A stretch of DNA of 64,000 nt, from positions 9,935,001 to 9,999,000 of the forward strand of contig WHVY01000002.1 in assembly GCA_022266195.1 (NCBI GenBank). The letters are read 5' to 3'. The position numbers were made by a program, and so were the translations under genes. The notes under the pieces were generated by a model, which ran no database searches, was not told where the DNA came from, and saw only the letters and a program-made list of their open reading frames with translations. Origin of the DNA: Tetranychus cinnabarinus. Its lineage: Eukaryota > Arthropoda > Arachnida > Trombidiformes > Tetranychidae. Positions 35,666 to 48,095 of this stretch are shown in pieces; positions within the stretch are counted from its first letter, which is position 1; every line of letters begins with the position of its first letter.

Positions 35666-37294
35666 GTTTTACTAAACATCCGATTTTATTATGGGCTATA
35701 ATATAAAATCACTCAACACATTCAAAAATCAATATCTTCCAAACACACAAGGTTAGTGTTCAGTAACGATTCATCTTCATAAATCAAAAATCACATCTGA
35801 CACCATAAGTAATGGAATGCTATAACTTTTTTTCATAGAATCTGAATGGATTTTATTTTCAAAACATTATAGCCCACAATGAAATCTAATGTCTAGTGAA
35901 AAAATAATGATTGTAGGTACCACTTTTCTCGAAATATTGAGGTTCAAAGTTTTAAGGCCAATGGCCAAAATCAAGAGAACTATTGATAGTATACATTTAG
36001 TATACAAAAACCATACAATCCATGATGTACACAAACAATTTTTATGAAATAAAAAATAAGTTTCAATTCGAAAACTCTTACGGTCACTGAAATTGGTCGG
36101 TTTAGATGAAAATCGAACTTATCGGCTTCAAAGGAAAAATGAAATTTTATTTCTCAAAATAAGATCATTTTCTGGTTGGTTATATAAAGTTACATCAGTG
36201 AAATAAGTTTCGTGAAAAAATCTGCTCCCATAGCTGAGCATAAGGCGATCAAAGTTTAAACTTTGACTTCGATTTTCTCGTGAACTGTTGGTCGCATGAA
36301 TTATTCAGTAGCACTAAAAGACTCAGTTTTTATGGCCCAACAAACCCCACTAGTTACCAATTCTTAACTCAAATTTTCGAGCCTTCTGCAGTTCTCTTTG
36401 CATTTCATTTGCAACTTTAACCAGAAAAGTGGTTTATTTACCAAGAAATGGGTTAATATGAGTTTGTTTTGTTAAATAAGCTGTTGCTCGATCATTTACA
36501 GCCCAAATATCGCAACCCGGAGCCACTAATGGGAAGGTATGTGATAGAATTGAATTATTTATTGGTAAAGGATTGGATTAGAGAAAGAATGATGAATGAA
36601 AGTGAAGCCATTCTCGAAATATCGAGGTTCAAAGTCTAAAGTTCAATGGCCAAAATCCAGAGAACTGTTGATAGTTTGAGTAAATCAGACAATCCATGAT
36701 GTGTAAAGACAATTTTCATGGACAGATAATAAGTTTCAGCTCTTTAAGTCTTAAGATCACTGAAAGAGGTCGGTTTAATGGAAAATCGAACTTATCGGCT
36801 TTAAAGGAAAAATAAAATGTTTTTTCGCAAAATAAGACCCTTCTGTGGTTTACTATCAAAATTATCATCAAATAGCATAAGTTTCATGAAAAAATTTGCT
36901 TTTATTATTGCACAAAAAGCCATCGAAGTTTCAACTTTGACTTCGATTTTCTCGTGAACTGACGGTCGTATGAATTATTTCGTAGCACCAATAGAGTTAG
37001 TTTTTATGTCTTAATAAACCAACATAATCATAATCGCTAAGCAATTGATTTTTACCCGTTTTCACCCATTTATGTTTCATTGTTTGTATCAATTTGTGTG
37101 TTATTGTGCATAAATGTAACAATTGTGTTAACTGTGTCTTTTTATTCATAATAACAACCTGGAATATTATAAAATACAACTCTTATTGACCACAGTGAAT
37201 CGGTCCAAAACTTTACCGGACATACTTTAGTCTTGTCTGGGTTTAGTTCAACGCATATTCATCATTCTTAGCCGATAAATAACTGTTTTGCTCC

Positions 37295-39297
37295 ATAATT
37301 ATACGACGAGCCTAATCATTTCTTACTGTCTAAATTGTTAAATTAAGCGAATTATAAACTTCTTGACCAAATGAACATTGCAAAATGATCAAATAGATTT
37401 CGTCCAAACAATTGAAACCTCAGAAGGACCGATTGCATTACCAAGCTTTATGAATTAAAAACAAAATATAAGATTGGCGAGCTATTTATGGTAACTGAAG
37501 TAATAAAATTGTCGCCGAATTTTTGTTGTTTTTGTTTAAATGATACAAAATTTTGAGTAAAGACAAATGTCGAAGCCAGGAACAATAAGATTCGGAATAA
37601 ACTATCAACTAACGTGATCAGATTAACTGATCAACAGTCAATAGCAATGAACCCGATTTGAATAGTCAAAAATGATCAATAGCCTGAGCTTGAAAGTCTT
37701 ACCAGTTTTGTAAGATTTTACAGTCAACATTAACTTTCTACCTTTCTGTCTTTCACCTTTTCACCAACAATTTAATCGTGTTTATCACAATAATCATAAT
37801 AATAGCATTAATAATAGTAATGATATTAGTAGAAATGCGTAGCCGTTAATAGAAATACGAAATGATATAAAGATTGAAAAATGTAATCATCAGAAAGTAG
37901 AGAAAGTAACTCTTCAATGTTTCTAATATTAAAATGATTCCTTTTTTTGTGCTTGTTAACGACTCCAGTTGTGTTTGTGTTCGCACAACTTTAAACGTTC
38001 ATCACCAAGCACGAACATCTTCCCGAATCACACAAAAACACACACACACATACATACATTAGACTGTCGCTACCTGAGCCCCATCACTCTATCCATTACT
38101 GGTACCTTCACTTTTGAAGCTTGCTTTATTTTTGTCAACCTTGAGTCCCTCCCATTGAGTTGATTCAAAAAAAAAGTTAAGTGTGAGCTTCAATGTTAAT
38201 TTGATTAATCGTATTAGGTTGATTATGATGTTGATGAGTGAAATTTCACTACATTTTTGCAGGTAAAAAAGAAATATCGCTTCACAGTTCGGTAAACATG
38301 TTTATCAATAATATACACTAAAAGTCTGTCAACTTTCCCTTACACTTGGCGGTGTTATTATTGTTTTCAGCTTGTACGCGTTTCATCCAGTAAATACATG
38401 ATCATGTTTACGACTACTAATTTCCGTCCAATAATGAACCCCCTGAACGTCTCCCCTGCTATTCAACAATTTTACCTCCTACTTTTTACTACCTTCTGTT
38501 AAGCCTGTTACAGTTATGATGCTATTGAGCTGGTACAATTTAGCTGTAGGTACTGGTTAAGCTGTCACTAAACTGGCTTGTGATTGTTCATGATGAGAGT
38601 GATAGTTATGGTGATGAAGAGTTAGAAAGTGTCAGGAAGGAGGATGATTCTTGGGAAAGATGAAGATAGAGCAAAAGGGTCCTTTTTTAGGTGAAAAAGG
38701 TGTTTATTGGCAAATTGGGAGGTTGATTGAAAGTAGATTAGGATTTGAAAGAAAGGGCGATTGATTTCGATTGTTGTTGTCAGTTGTAGCTTGACAATCC
38801 AACAGTCAATAAGCTGAAAAAATAAGCAAAAAATTTCGCTGCAAAGAGACGTTCAATTACATTAATATTTGCAAGTTTTACTTTTCTCCCTCTTCTTTTG
38901 TCTTCTTGCTCCTTATTGTGCTGTGATCTTATTCATCATCATCATAGTCATCGGTCGTCTTCATCATCTACTTATTGCTTCACCTTTCTCTTCAACGGTT
39001 ATCTCCGTTATTAGTAATCAGTTCAATACTAACAAGTGAAGTAAAACTGAGGACATTGTGTTGCTGCTTTTTTTTTGTTTTTACACTTTTATTTCATCTT
39101 CAGCCGTGACAAGGTAAAGGTGATTAACTGTAACATTTACTGATTTTGTTTATAAATTCATCGTTGATTATTGCATTTTTGTTCAGTCAATCAATTGTTT
39201 GATTTTTGTTTTCTAGTTTTTGTTTATAAAATTTTCATCTTTCTTTACCTCTCTCTTTTTCATCTATAATCATTTTAGAAGCCATCTTCAACTCATC
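37295..39297. other. Intergenic and 5' UTR of the secreted Ser/Pro/Gly protein gene
   Basis: Contains a short CA repeat near 38036-38050. A donor-like CAAGGTAAAGG lies near 39113, with acceptors at 39215 and 39278, so the next gene probably has a noncoding first exon. No coding segment is seen. Confidence 0.5.
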
Positions 39298-41028
39298 ATG
39301 AATCGATATTGGATTGTTTCCTGTGAATTTTTTATTTTATTTTGTTTTTTAACCAACCCATTATTAGCTGATGATAGCTCAACTCCATCTAAACCTGATA
39401 ATGATACATCAATCACCAAGAGACTTGGATTGGTCAACTACCTTTTCCCTGAGCCAAGTGAACTTGCATCTTCTTCATTGTCTTCATCTCTTAACGGTAT
39501 ATCCAATCCTCTAAGTCGTTCATCCATAAATGGCCACTGGATTTTCCCTCAAAATTCACGAAATTTATTTTCAATTGCATCTCTCGTTCCTGGAGGAACT
39601 ACAATGGATCTGGCTGAATCAGTTCCCCGTTTTTCCTACTCCCGGTTCATGAAAGACGCTGGAGTTCCTTCCCTGTCTGGATTCAATGATACTCTTGGAA
39701 ATAGTTCATCAGCTTATTCTGAATATGGTCGTCGAAATGGCGGTTCACCAGGATCGGTAACATCTTCACCAAACAACAATCAACAGAATGGACGTGAATC
39801 AACTTCAGGTCAATCAAGATCAGATGGTAATGATGATGTTGATATCGATGCTGAACTTAAAGCTGCCGATAAAGTTGTTGAATCAGCTATTGAATCAGGC
39901 TCAGACTCTAGTCCATCATCAACTCCAGGTCCTTTAGGAGACGGAAGAGGTTTCAGACCAGGAATGCGTTCACGACCAATGAGAGGCTTCAGACCTGGTG
40001 GTTTTGACGGACACTATGGACCAAATGGGTATCGTATGAGAGGTTTATCAGCTAATGGTGGACCTTCATCTTTCTCCCCAATCCGAGGACTTGCCGGTGG
40101 ACCTGGTCTCTGGTCACCCTCTGGTTTCCCTCTTTCTGCTTATCAAATGGGTGCAGCTCGATCCCCTTTCAACATGGGAATGAAATCAGGTCATTTATCT
40201 GACTTTGCAAACTCTGAAGGAGCTCGAGGAAATCAAATCTCCATGAATCCCCTTCTTTGGAATGAAATTGATGCTTTAACTGCTTCTGCTGGTGCATCCG
40301 GTGCTTCTGTCCCTGGTTCTGCTTCTGGTCACGCTGGCTCCCAATTTGATGTTTCTGCTTTCCCCTTGTCTGGATTAATGGGCGCCGAAAATTATCCTAG
40401 TCTTATCGGTGGACCTAATCCTTTAGGACTTTTCCCTCTCCCTGCTCCATCATCTTCTGCCAATGGTCAACTTCATCCTTCTGCTTCAACCACTCATGGA
40501 CAGATACTCCCAAGCCCTCTCCAAGCCCCTGGAGCTCCTGGTCTTCCAGGTTTATCTGGTTCTCTTCCTGGTGTTGGTTTAGCTGGTTTACCTCCTGCAA
40601 TGGCCCCCGGTACTCCTGGAGCCCCTGGAGCAGATGCTAGTCTTGCCGATTTACAAAAAGCCCATCCAGGTCTTCACCCCGAACAATACCAATACCTTCA
40701 ACAATGGTACAACTACCTTAACCAACCTTCAATCAAATCATATGTAGACAGTTTCCGTGACCCCGAAGATTCATCGTCTTCTTCCTCCAATAACAATGGT
40801 GCTAAATCAGGTTCATCACCTTCTTCATCTTCATCTTCTAACTCTGATGCCAATAAGGACGGTAATCGACCTTGGTTCAGAAACCTTCGTCTCTTCCCAA
40901 ACATGGACATGAGTCGACTTCAACTTCCTCGAGTTCGAGAAATGTTCCGTAACTTCCGAACTGGCTTAGGATCACCGGCATCAACAAGTACCACAACTGA
41001 ATCATCAACTGGTCCTTTCAACGTTTGA
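39298..41028 (+). CDS. Secreted Ser/Pro/Gly-rich protein of unknown function
   Basis: Single coding exon of 576 residues. I chose ATG 39298 because the signal peptide (MNRYWIVSCEFFILFCFLTN, then PLLADD) starts there; 26 upstream codons in frame cross a probable 5' UTR acceptor. The mature protein is low-complexity: Ser-rich stretches, an acidic segment near residue 180, Arg/Gly-rich GFRPGMRSRPMRGFRPGG, Ala/Gly/Ser blocks around 340-380, then collagen-like PGAPGLPGLSG and PGTPGAPGAD. A more ordered segment (LHPEQYQYLQQWYNYLNQPS) follows, then a Ser run and a basic C-terminus. No known domain is seen. Composition suggests an extracellular matrix, cuticle, silk or egg-coat component. It is less AT-rich than its surroundings. 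A decayed inverted copy of part of it lies at 49022-49104. Confidence 0.85.
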   Translation: MNRYWIVSCEFFILFCFLTNPLLADDSSTPSKPDNDTSITKRLGLVNYLFPEPSELASSSLSSSLNGISNPLSRSSINGHWIFPQNSRNLFSIASLVPGGTTMDLAESVPRFSYSRFMKDAGVPSLSGFNDTLGNSSSAYSEYGRRNGGSPGSVTSSPNNNQQNGRESTSGQSRSDGNDDVDIDAELKAADKVVESAIESGSDSSPSSTPGPLGDGRGFRPGMRSRPMRGFRPGGFDGHYGPNGYRMRGLSANGGPSSFSPIRGLAGGPGLWSPSGFPLSAYQMGAARSPFNMGMKSGHLSDFANSEGARGNQISMNPLLWNEIDALTASAGASGASVPGSASGHAGSQFDVSAFPLSGLMGAENYPSLIGGPNPLGLFPLPAPSSSANGQLHPSASTTHGQILPSPLQAPGAPGLPGLSGSLPGVGLAGLPPAMAPGTPGAPGADASLADLQKAHPGLHPEQYQYLQQWYNYLNQPSIKSYVDSFRDPEDSSSSSSNNNGAKSGSSPSSSSSSNSDANKDGNRPWFRNLRLFPNMDMSRLQLPRVREMFRNFRTGLGSPASTSTTTESSTGPFNV

Positions 41029-44000
41029 TAACGTACGTAATTGGATGAGATTTTAATTAACGACGATTATGATGATCATCTTAGGGATTTATTTTTCTTC
41101 TTTCCCCATTTCTTAATTTCCCCGTCTTCTACTTAGTCACCTATTCCTTCACCTTTCTTTTTTTACTGCTGCTGTTGTTGTTGGTATTGTTGACATCAAC
41201 ACTATCAACGCCATCATCATCATTATCATCATCATATTGTGGCTTCTTGACCGTGCCAAAAATGATCTTAAGTCGACCAGAATAATCTCCAACCTTCAAT
41301 CTCTCATGCGTTGTTTCAATGCCTTTTTTCAATGAAAATATAAAAAAAAACACAAAATCTACATATTTTTACTCACACTCAACAAATTATAAAAACGCTC
41401 AATTATAATTGTGTCCGGTGATATTCAATATAAAATTAATTGATAATGCTTATCAATTTCAATTTAAAAGCAAATTGTTTGGTTTAAATGGTGATTCGTA
41501 TATTTTTTTTTGTTAATAAACTGTTTTAATTTTTTTACTGATTTCGCTTATTCGGATTCTAGTTTCCTATTGAATATTTGATCTCAAAAACCCAATCATC
41601 AATAATATCCATCGATCAAATCCATAATCAAATCAATCTAAAATCTTTAAAGTATTAATCAAGGAGATGTTTAAGCTTCATTAAAAGCTAATAGATTTTT
41701 CGATGCGCTTGATTTTGAAAGTGACTTTACAACATTAAGCCTAATTAATGTCGTTTCTCTAATATGATTAACCTTGCAATTGACAATTTACTCTCAACTT
41801 GATGCACCTTTCAACGGCAAAAATGGTATTGTTTGTAAATAACGTTCAATTATTATCTTTACTATTAGAGTTATTGAATCAATATAAGGTGTGGGTTAGG
41901 TTTGTTGTACAAGTATTATATATTATAACAGATTCGAGCGATGCTGATCAAGATTTAAAGACAATGATAATATAACAATATGTTTTTGTTTATGATCACA
42001 ATTAGTTAAACATCAATGATCCTTGAAAGAGTCAAACGCGTTCAACGAATACAAAAATTGTACATGAAAAAGGCTGCATCAATGATTCGCGTTTTCCCTT
42101 CTCATGCTTCAATAGACTAATGTATTAAGCAAAGCTAACCAAATTGTTGGATCCCTTATTAATCAGTTGATTAAGGGAAGGGCGAAAGTTTACTTTATCA
42201 ACTGATTATCATTGATTTGCTAGGTTTTTGCTGTTGATTGTTGATGTCCAATATTCATCTGTTATTCAAAGTTAACTAATCATACGGATCAATTAACTTT
42301 ACCTATTGACTGATTTACAATTCAAACCTTTAATATCACATTTGGATTTCAAATTAATACAATTTTGGACAATTTTTGTAGACTTCATTTGACAACTGAT
42401 TAATTCATTGATTTACATCAACTTATTGCCTTTTTTTGTTGGAATCGTTATTTTAAGACTTGGTTTTCCTTCCGATATTTAAAGTAATCATTTACTTGAT
42501 TGTTGTGCTTAATTTATCCATTTATTTTCATGGGTGAAAGAGTTTAGTTAATCACAATCTAACTGTAATCACCAACAAATGGATACAAATAGTTGGGAAA
42601 TTATCAATCTTTATGTATATGAATAATTTTAATTGCATGATGCTCATTGTTACTGATAATGATGATGAATTGATTGATGTTTTTGTTTCGCTTTCGTGAT
42701 TAGTAAAACCTGAAGCTATTTCAATTTATGTGCATATTCACTGGTTGGTAGAAGATCAATTTTTTATCGTTATTAAGATGAGTTAATTATTGTTCGCCAT
42801 CTCTTTAAATTATCATCATTCTGTATCAGTTGAAATGTTATGTTAATCTTATCCCTGCTCTCACTAATTAAACTAAAATATCCTTTCATCCTTTTTGTTA
42901 ATTAATATTGATTAATACCAAATAACTAATGTAACTCTCACTACTTAACAAGCTAAACGGTTCATTGGAAAGCTCTTTGTTTCCAGCTAATCTTAAATTG
43001 GGTTTTACCATTTCTGGTTGCAGATGAACCAGAAACTAAAATTGTATTTACATTAGCCGAGTCTAACAAGGAAAGTAACCAGATGATCCGAATAAAAGTT
43101 CAAATTTTTATCATATAACAATTAGCTTTTATTAGTATTTAATCATCTCTAAATGTTTCGATTAGCAAATTAATGATAAACTTAAAAAACAGAACCAAAA
43201 ATCAATTTTTTACATGTAATGTAATGTAATGAGTGAAAAAAAGGCTCATCACAATGACATTGCTTTCTGGTTCATCCAATATTAACAAGTTGAATTTGGG
43301 TTAACTTTAGGTTGACTTTGGGTAATATTACCGCATTACAGTCAGTATGACCGCACTTCAAATTGTGACTTCACTGTTTCTAACGATGCAATCCAGATGA
43401 GCGCAATGGACAAAAATTAGAAGTTTATTATTAGCAATTATTATTATTATGTATAAGTGATGCTTTTTTCGGGGTTTTTTTCTGGCCTTGATCGCCTTAA
43501 ATCTATTCAAGGTATTCCAATGATCATCACATGGTTCCCTACAATCAACCTTGAGGTGGAATCCAACTATTATAACACAAATCAAAATGATTATCATCAA
43601 TAACACTATTATTATTATTAGACCTACGCCTAGTTTGATTATAATTTTTGTTGTTTCTTTTCATCTAACAATTTAACACTTGAATTTATTCAGCTTCTCA
43701 GTTGATTTCAAACTCTATTAATTTTCTCATTACTAAACCCCATAACTTCATATAAATCTTATTACCAAAAACACGAAGGTCAATTTAGTATTAGATTGTC
43801 AATCATTGAAATTTATTAATCAATCATGTAAGCTCTTGACCTAAAGGCTAACTATAATTGATTAGAGTGAGCTTCACGATGTAAATTCAATCGGTCATGT
43901 GTTTGCTTTCAAACTTACAACAATTTGAACACATCCAATGGTAGTTGGTAACAATAATCAATATAATCTCTGGACAAATTATTCTCATCATGTGTAAAAA

Positions 44001-45453
44001 TTTATAAATTAACGTTTTTTAATTTCAATTTAACCATTTAGTTAACAATTTCGCATCACCATTGATTCAGCATTCGTTTGGTTTACCTTAAATAGACACT
44101 TTGGATCTCATTCAATGGGTCTTCAATTGAATACAGATCAATATTTGAGCCAAACTTGGTCTATGTCAAGAATTTTTGACAAGCCAAGAAAATCATCTTA
44201 AATACTCAGTAATCACGGGAAAATACAATGAAGTTCAACGTAAAATCAATCAAATTATCATGGATGTGGGCTTAAAATTGTAGACAAAGGTTTTCATTGT
44301 GAAAAATCAAGATCTGTCATTTGTCCTTTGTCTGTATTGAGACCAATATTATTGAGCCTACAAACTTGATAACCTGATTCTAATTATAATATCAATCATT
44401 AAAATTGTTTTTACCTTTACTTTCAGTGAATCTTGATGTTTTGTTGATTTTCTTGGTTACTTAATAAATTAACGGACAAGTAGTTCTGGGCGTGAATGGA
44501 AAGAAATTAACGATTATTTCATATAAATTATTGTAATTACTATTGAGTTGTCGATAAGCACTATGATAATGGTAACATCAATTAAAGAAATGATGATCAT
44601 CCAAAGTGAATTAAATTTAAATCAAAACTTTCATCCTTTTATCAAACTTGATGCCTATGGGTAAAATACACTTTCAAGGTTGTTTTCATTCTTAGAGACT
44701 GATGCTTTTTTTCTTGTATACATTTGTAAATATCCTTTTAATGCTAAACATCATAATTAATACTACGATAGATATTATATAAGAAAATATAATAATAACA
44801 TGAACATAATGATCATGATAATAATCGTCTTATGTTAATGTTGCCGTTGAAAATTTAAACCTAAACATTGCCGAGTTTTAATGTTTTCTCGGTTCTTTGT
44901 AAGTTTAGCTTTTCGCTATGAAAGAAATACGAAATGATTTGATGGCCTTTTACCCATTTATAATTGCCATATTGTTTTCATAATTGTAATTTATTGTTTT
45001 GTTTTCAAATGTTTATAATTATATAATAAAAAGTGGAATCATTAAATCATGACTCTCTCTCTCTACCCATTAATAAGATGAAACTGGTTAAGTTTGTTAT
45101 GAATCTCAATGATTGGTCATTGATTTTTTTTAAATGTCCTGATTCGCGTGAAGATGAAATTGATCCCAACGAGTACTCTCATTTCGAGCTTATCTAGGAT
45201 TAAATTGTTGGTTAATTGTCCATAAATGAACGCTGCTACAATTTTGTAATTAGTTTCGATCTATCGAATTACTGTTTGTAATTTCGATCAATCGGTATAG
45301 AATCAGCTGTAAAATATGCATCTTAAAATATCGATACTTTTGGTTTACGATTAAGCTTTATTGCATATTCACTTGATTATTGTTTCTGATTTCCTTAAGT
45401 GTTCTGGTTGTTTCTCTTGATTTTCCGTGAGTGATTTCTCTGTTTGACCAACA
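41029..45453. other. Long intergenic region, 4.4 kb
   Basis: AT-rich with microsatellites (ATT near 43602-43620, a short TGTAATG tandem near 43217, CT near 45054). A minus-strand frame at 43358-43606 begins with a hydrophobic leader (MLLMIIILICVIIVGFHLKV) and a basic middle; it could be a small secreted peptide gene, but support is weak. It is the longest gene-poor stretch and could hold distal regulatory sequence for CSN5 or the secreted protein gene. Confidence 0.4.
41205..41245 (+). repeat. CAT trinucleotide repeat
   Basis: Imperfect CATCAT/TATCAT run in the 3' region of the preceding gene. Confidence 0.7.
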
Positions 45454-46413
45454 ATGGATGGTAATAATGATAATGCTAGAAAAGTTGATGAAATTTATCA
45501 ATATAACCGTAATCAGCAACAAACAATTTTACAAGCTAAACCATGGGAGAAAGATCCACACTACTTCAAAGATATTAGAGTTTCTGCTTTAGCATTGCTT
45601 AAAATGGTGATGCATGCTCGTTCCGGTGGTTCATTAGAAGTCATGGGCCTACTTTTGGGTAAGGTTGATGCTAATACGATGATTGTCATGGACTCATTTG
45701 CATTGCCTGTCGAAGGAACCGAGACTCGGGTTAATGCTCAAGCTCAAGCTTATGAATACATGGCTGCTTACACTGAAACGGCTCAACAAGTTGGCCGTCA
45801 AGAAAATGTCATCGGTTGGTACCATTCGCATCCTGGTTATGGATGTTGGCTGTCTGGTATAGATGTGTCCACCCAAATGTTGAATCAACAATTTCAAGAA
45901 CCTTTTGTTGCTATTGTTATCGATCCAACTCGTACTATTTCTGCTGGTAAAGTTAATCTTGGGGCTTTCCGTACTTATCCAAAAGGCTATAAGCCACCAG
46001 ACGAAGGACCTTCTGAATATCAAAGTATTCCTCTGAATAAAATTGAAGATTTTGGAGTACATTGTAAACAATATTATTCACTTGATGTCACCTACTTTAA
46101 ATCATCTCTCGATTGTAAACTGTTAGACTCACTTTGGAATAATTATTGGGTCCATACTCTTAGTTCATCCAGTTTACTAACAAATTCAGACTATACCACT
46201 GGACAGATATTGGACTTGGCTGATAAATTGGAACAAGCTGAATCACAATGTCAAAGAGGAGGCTTTATGATTGGAGTTGATCCAAGTGAGAAAAGAACAG
46301 AGGATAAACTATCTAAGGCCACTAAAGATTGTTGTAAAACTACGATTGAAGCTCTCCATGGGCTAATGGCTCAGACAATTAAGGACACACTATTTAATAG
46401 TATCTCACCTTAA
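45454..46413 (+). CDS. COPS5: COP9 signalosome subunit 5 (JAMM deneddylase)
   Basis: Intronless, 319 residues (human about 334). It is the catalytic subunit of the COP9 signalosome, the metalloprotease that removes NEDD8 from cullins. The MPN+ domain is complete: Glu62 in GGSLEVMGLLLG, and the JAMM motif HSHPGYGCWLSGID with zinc ligands His124, His126 and Asp137. These align with human Glu76, His138, His140 and Asp151 at a constant offset of 14. Downstream conserved blocks are PFVAIVIDPTRTISAGKVNL, GAFRTYPKGYKPPDEGPSEY, and the helical C-terminus that docks on CSN6. The start codon context is CAACAATGG. Absence of introns contrasts with RMND1 and WDR47, but conserved coding sequence argues for a working gene. 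Confidence 0.98.
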   Translation: MDGNNDNARKVDEIYQYNRNQQQTILQAKPWEKDPHYFKDIRVSALALLKMVMHARSGGSLEVMGLLLGKVDANTMIVMDSFALPVEGTETRVNAQAQAYEYMAAYTETAQQVGRQENVIGWYHSHPGYGCWLSGIDVSTQMLNQQFQEPFVAIVIDPTRTISAGKVNLGAFRTYPKGYKPPDEGPSEYQSIPLNKIEDFGVHCKQYYSLDVTYFKSSLDCKLLDSLWNNYWVHTLSSSSLLTNSDYTTGQILDLADKLEQAESQCQRGGFMIGVDPSEKRTEDKLSKATKDCCKTTIEALHGLMAQTIKDTLFNSISP

Positions 46414-47368
46414 CTTGTTACATTATGCAAACTTTTTTGAGCTTCAATTTTCTTAAACATGATAAAATGACACCTTATTGTAAATCTGTTATTTTTTAAT
46501 TTCTAAACATCACCATTTTCAAATGCAACTCTTCTTTCCTTGAACCGCGTTTCTCGAACTGAGCCTTGACAGTTCATTTATTTATTACTGCAGTTGATAA
46601 TCATTTTCGGCATTTTCTCCTTCTGTATCTCTTTTAAAATTTGTTCTCTTGATTCCAATTAAAATGGGTAGAACGATCATAATCAAAAACAGAAATCAAA
46701 TCCTTAGCTTTTGGCAAATTGAAAAGATCCATATGAAAAAAAATGAGGCAGATGAAACCATAGCATAGCCTTTAAGAGGTTAACCAAAATTCATAAATAA
46801 TTATTATAAATTATAATCATATTATTTGTTTGTGAATAAATTGACAAAAATACGTATGTTGCGCATTTTCTAATTGTGATGAATCAATGGCTATTTTAAG
46901 CTAGTATAGTTTAGTTCATATTGACGGTGTTTTTTCATCATTAATTTTCAATTTGCATAAGCTACATTAATATCACATTAAAATATGTCTTCAACGTGTC
47001 GCAGGATTACCACTGTTTGATTGTCTGGTTCAACTAGACTTTTTTTAACATGTCTAGTCTATTTGCTCTTCTGAGAAAGCTGAATGAATATTGAATGAAA
47101 AAGGCAAACAAACGAACATAAATATTTTATTATGTTAAAGATTTAAAATTTGGAACTCCGAACATTTCGTAATTTAAAGTAATAATGTGGAAGAGAAGGC
47201 AATAGCATGAATAAATAGAGAAAAACGGTTCACGATGGATGGAGAATCGAACGTCCAAACTTTGTGAACATCGCTGGTAAAAATTTAAACTACATATTAT
47301 TGTAATGTGTAATAAAATGATGGACCATGATACAATGATATTTGGCATTGCGTGCTGAGGTTAACACT
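46414..47368. other. CSN5 3' region and intergenic
   Basis: Candidate poly(A) signals lie in AT-rich sequence (GTGAATAAATTG near 46830). The open frame on the minus strand at 47130-47348 has no protein-like pattern. Confidence 0.5.
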
Positions 47369-47760
47369 TCATGAAAGAAAGCGCAGGTGATTAAACTCAT
47401 GACAAGTTTCGAAATGGCACGCATCGTTCCTTCGGACTCTAAATGATTCAGGACAAACAGGACAAGATGGATGGTTCAGGTTGAATATCTTCAACATAAT
47501 CTTGACGTTTAGTAACACAATTTCGAGTTCTGGTGGGCAACTGATTGGAATCGATTTGACCGAAAATGCCCAATAATTCATCAACCTCTTCTAAATTGAT
47601 CATTTCATCATTTAACGAAGAATCAAGATCAGCTAATCCATTGGTTTTAGAGGTCCAACTCCAAGGGTCATCGTTGATGTTCTGTAACATACTTGACACA
47701 TTTGTTTGATTTTTCTGATACTAAATCATCTGATAGGGATGAAGACGATAACTCAATATT
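47369..47760 (-). pseudogene. Frameshifted zinc-finger gene remnant
   Basis: Three neighbouring minus-strand frames each look coding but do not join by any splice site. They are about 47760-47693 (ending SDDLVSEKSNKC), 47699-47470 (SSMLQNINDDPWSW...EVDELLGIFGQID, acidic), and about 47470-47369. The last has CPVCPESFRVRRNDACHFET followed by CHEFNHL and ends near the finger. A terminal C-x2-C...H-x3-C finger at the extreme C-terminus recalls the ubiquitin-binding fingers of TAX1BP1/CALCOCO proteins, but the match is weak. Two frameshifts in about 350 bases suggest a pseudogene. Sequence errors, or a real gene with an unseen structure, remain possible. Confidence 0.4.
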
Positions 47761-48095
47761 AAACCAAGTTACATGGAAAATTGTATTACAATCTGAATTA
47801 AGTAAAATTTGCTTCCAAAAGAATATAGTATTCCGTTTTTCATTGATAAACATGAAAAATAAATTGAAAACTTTCTTCTATACTTTGCACAATTATGTAA
47901 TTTATTCAAATAATGTTGATATTTGACCCACTTATTAATAGATTTTCCAAAATGAGATACATAGATTAATTTTCATATAAGATTAACAAATTAGATGAGC
48001 ATTGGAATTTTCGTAACAGTTTATGGCCTTGGAAATATCAATGATTATGATGATCATGATTATAGTTGTCATGAATATATGATTGGATCCAGCAA

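Larger units (their letters stand above)
34279..37294. repeat. Large imperfect inverted repeat (foldback), about 1.42 kb arms
   Basis: Left arm 34279 to about 35702 and right arm about 35866 to 37294 are reverse complements over nearly their whole length, with a spacer of about 165 bases. Outer ends are GGAGCGAAACAG and CTGTTTTGCTCC; inner ends are GGGCTATAAT and ATTATAGCCC. Matching blocks include TATGTCCGGTAAAGT with ACTTTACCGGACATA, and ATTTGATGATAATTTTGATAG with its reverse complement. Some parts have diverged (for example 34555-34640). There is no reading frame of note, and I see no clear target-site duplication. It fits a nonautonomous foldback-type element or a segmental inverted duplication. 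If transcribed it would form a long hairpin RNA. Confidence 0.9.

Noticed and set aside
37969..38163. 64-codon frame next to a CA repeat
   Set aside because: Its His/Thr content comes from the microsatellite; no coding support.
40415..40910. Minus-strand frames over the secreted protein gene
   Set aside because: Antisense shadows of a Ser/Pro/Gly-rich coding exon, where the reverse complement has few stops.
45694..46071. 125-codon minus-strand frame
   Set aside because: Antisense to the conserved CSN5 gene.
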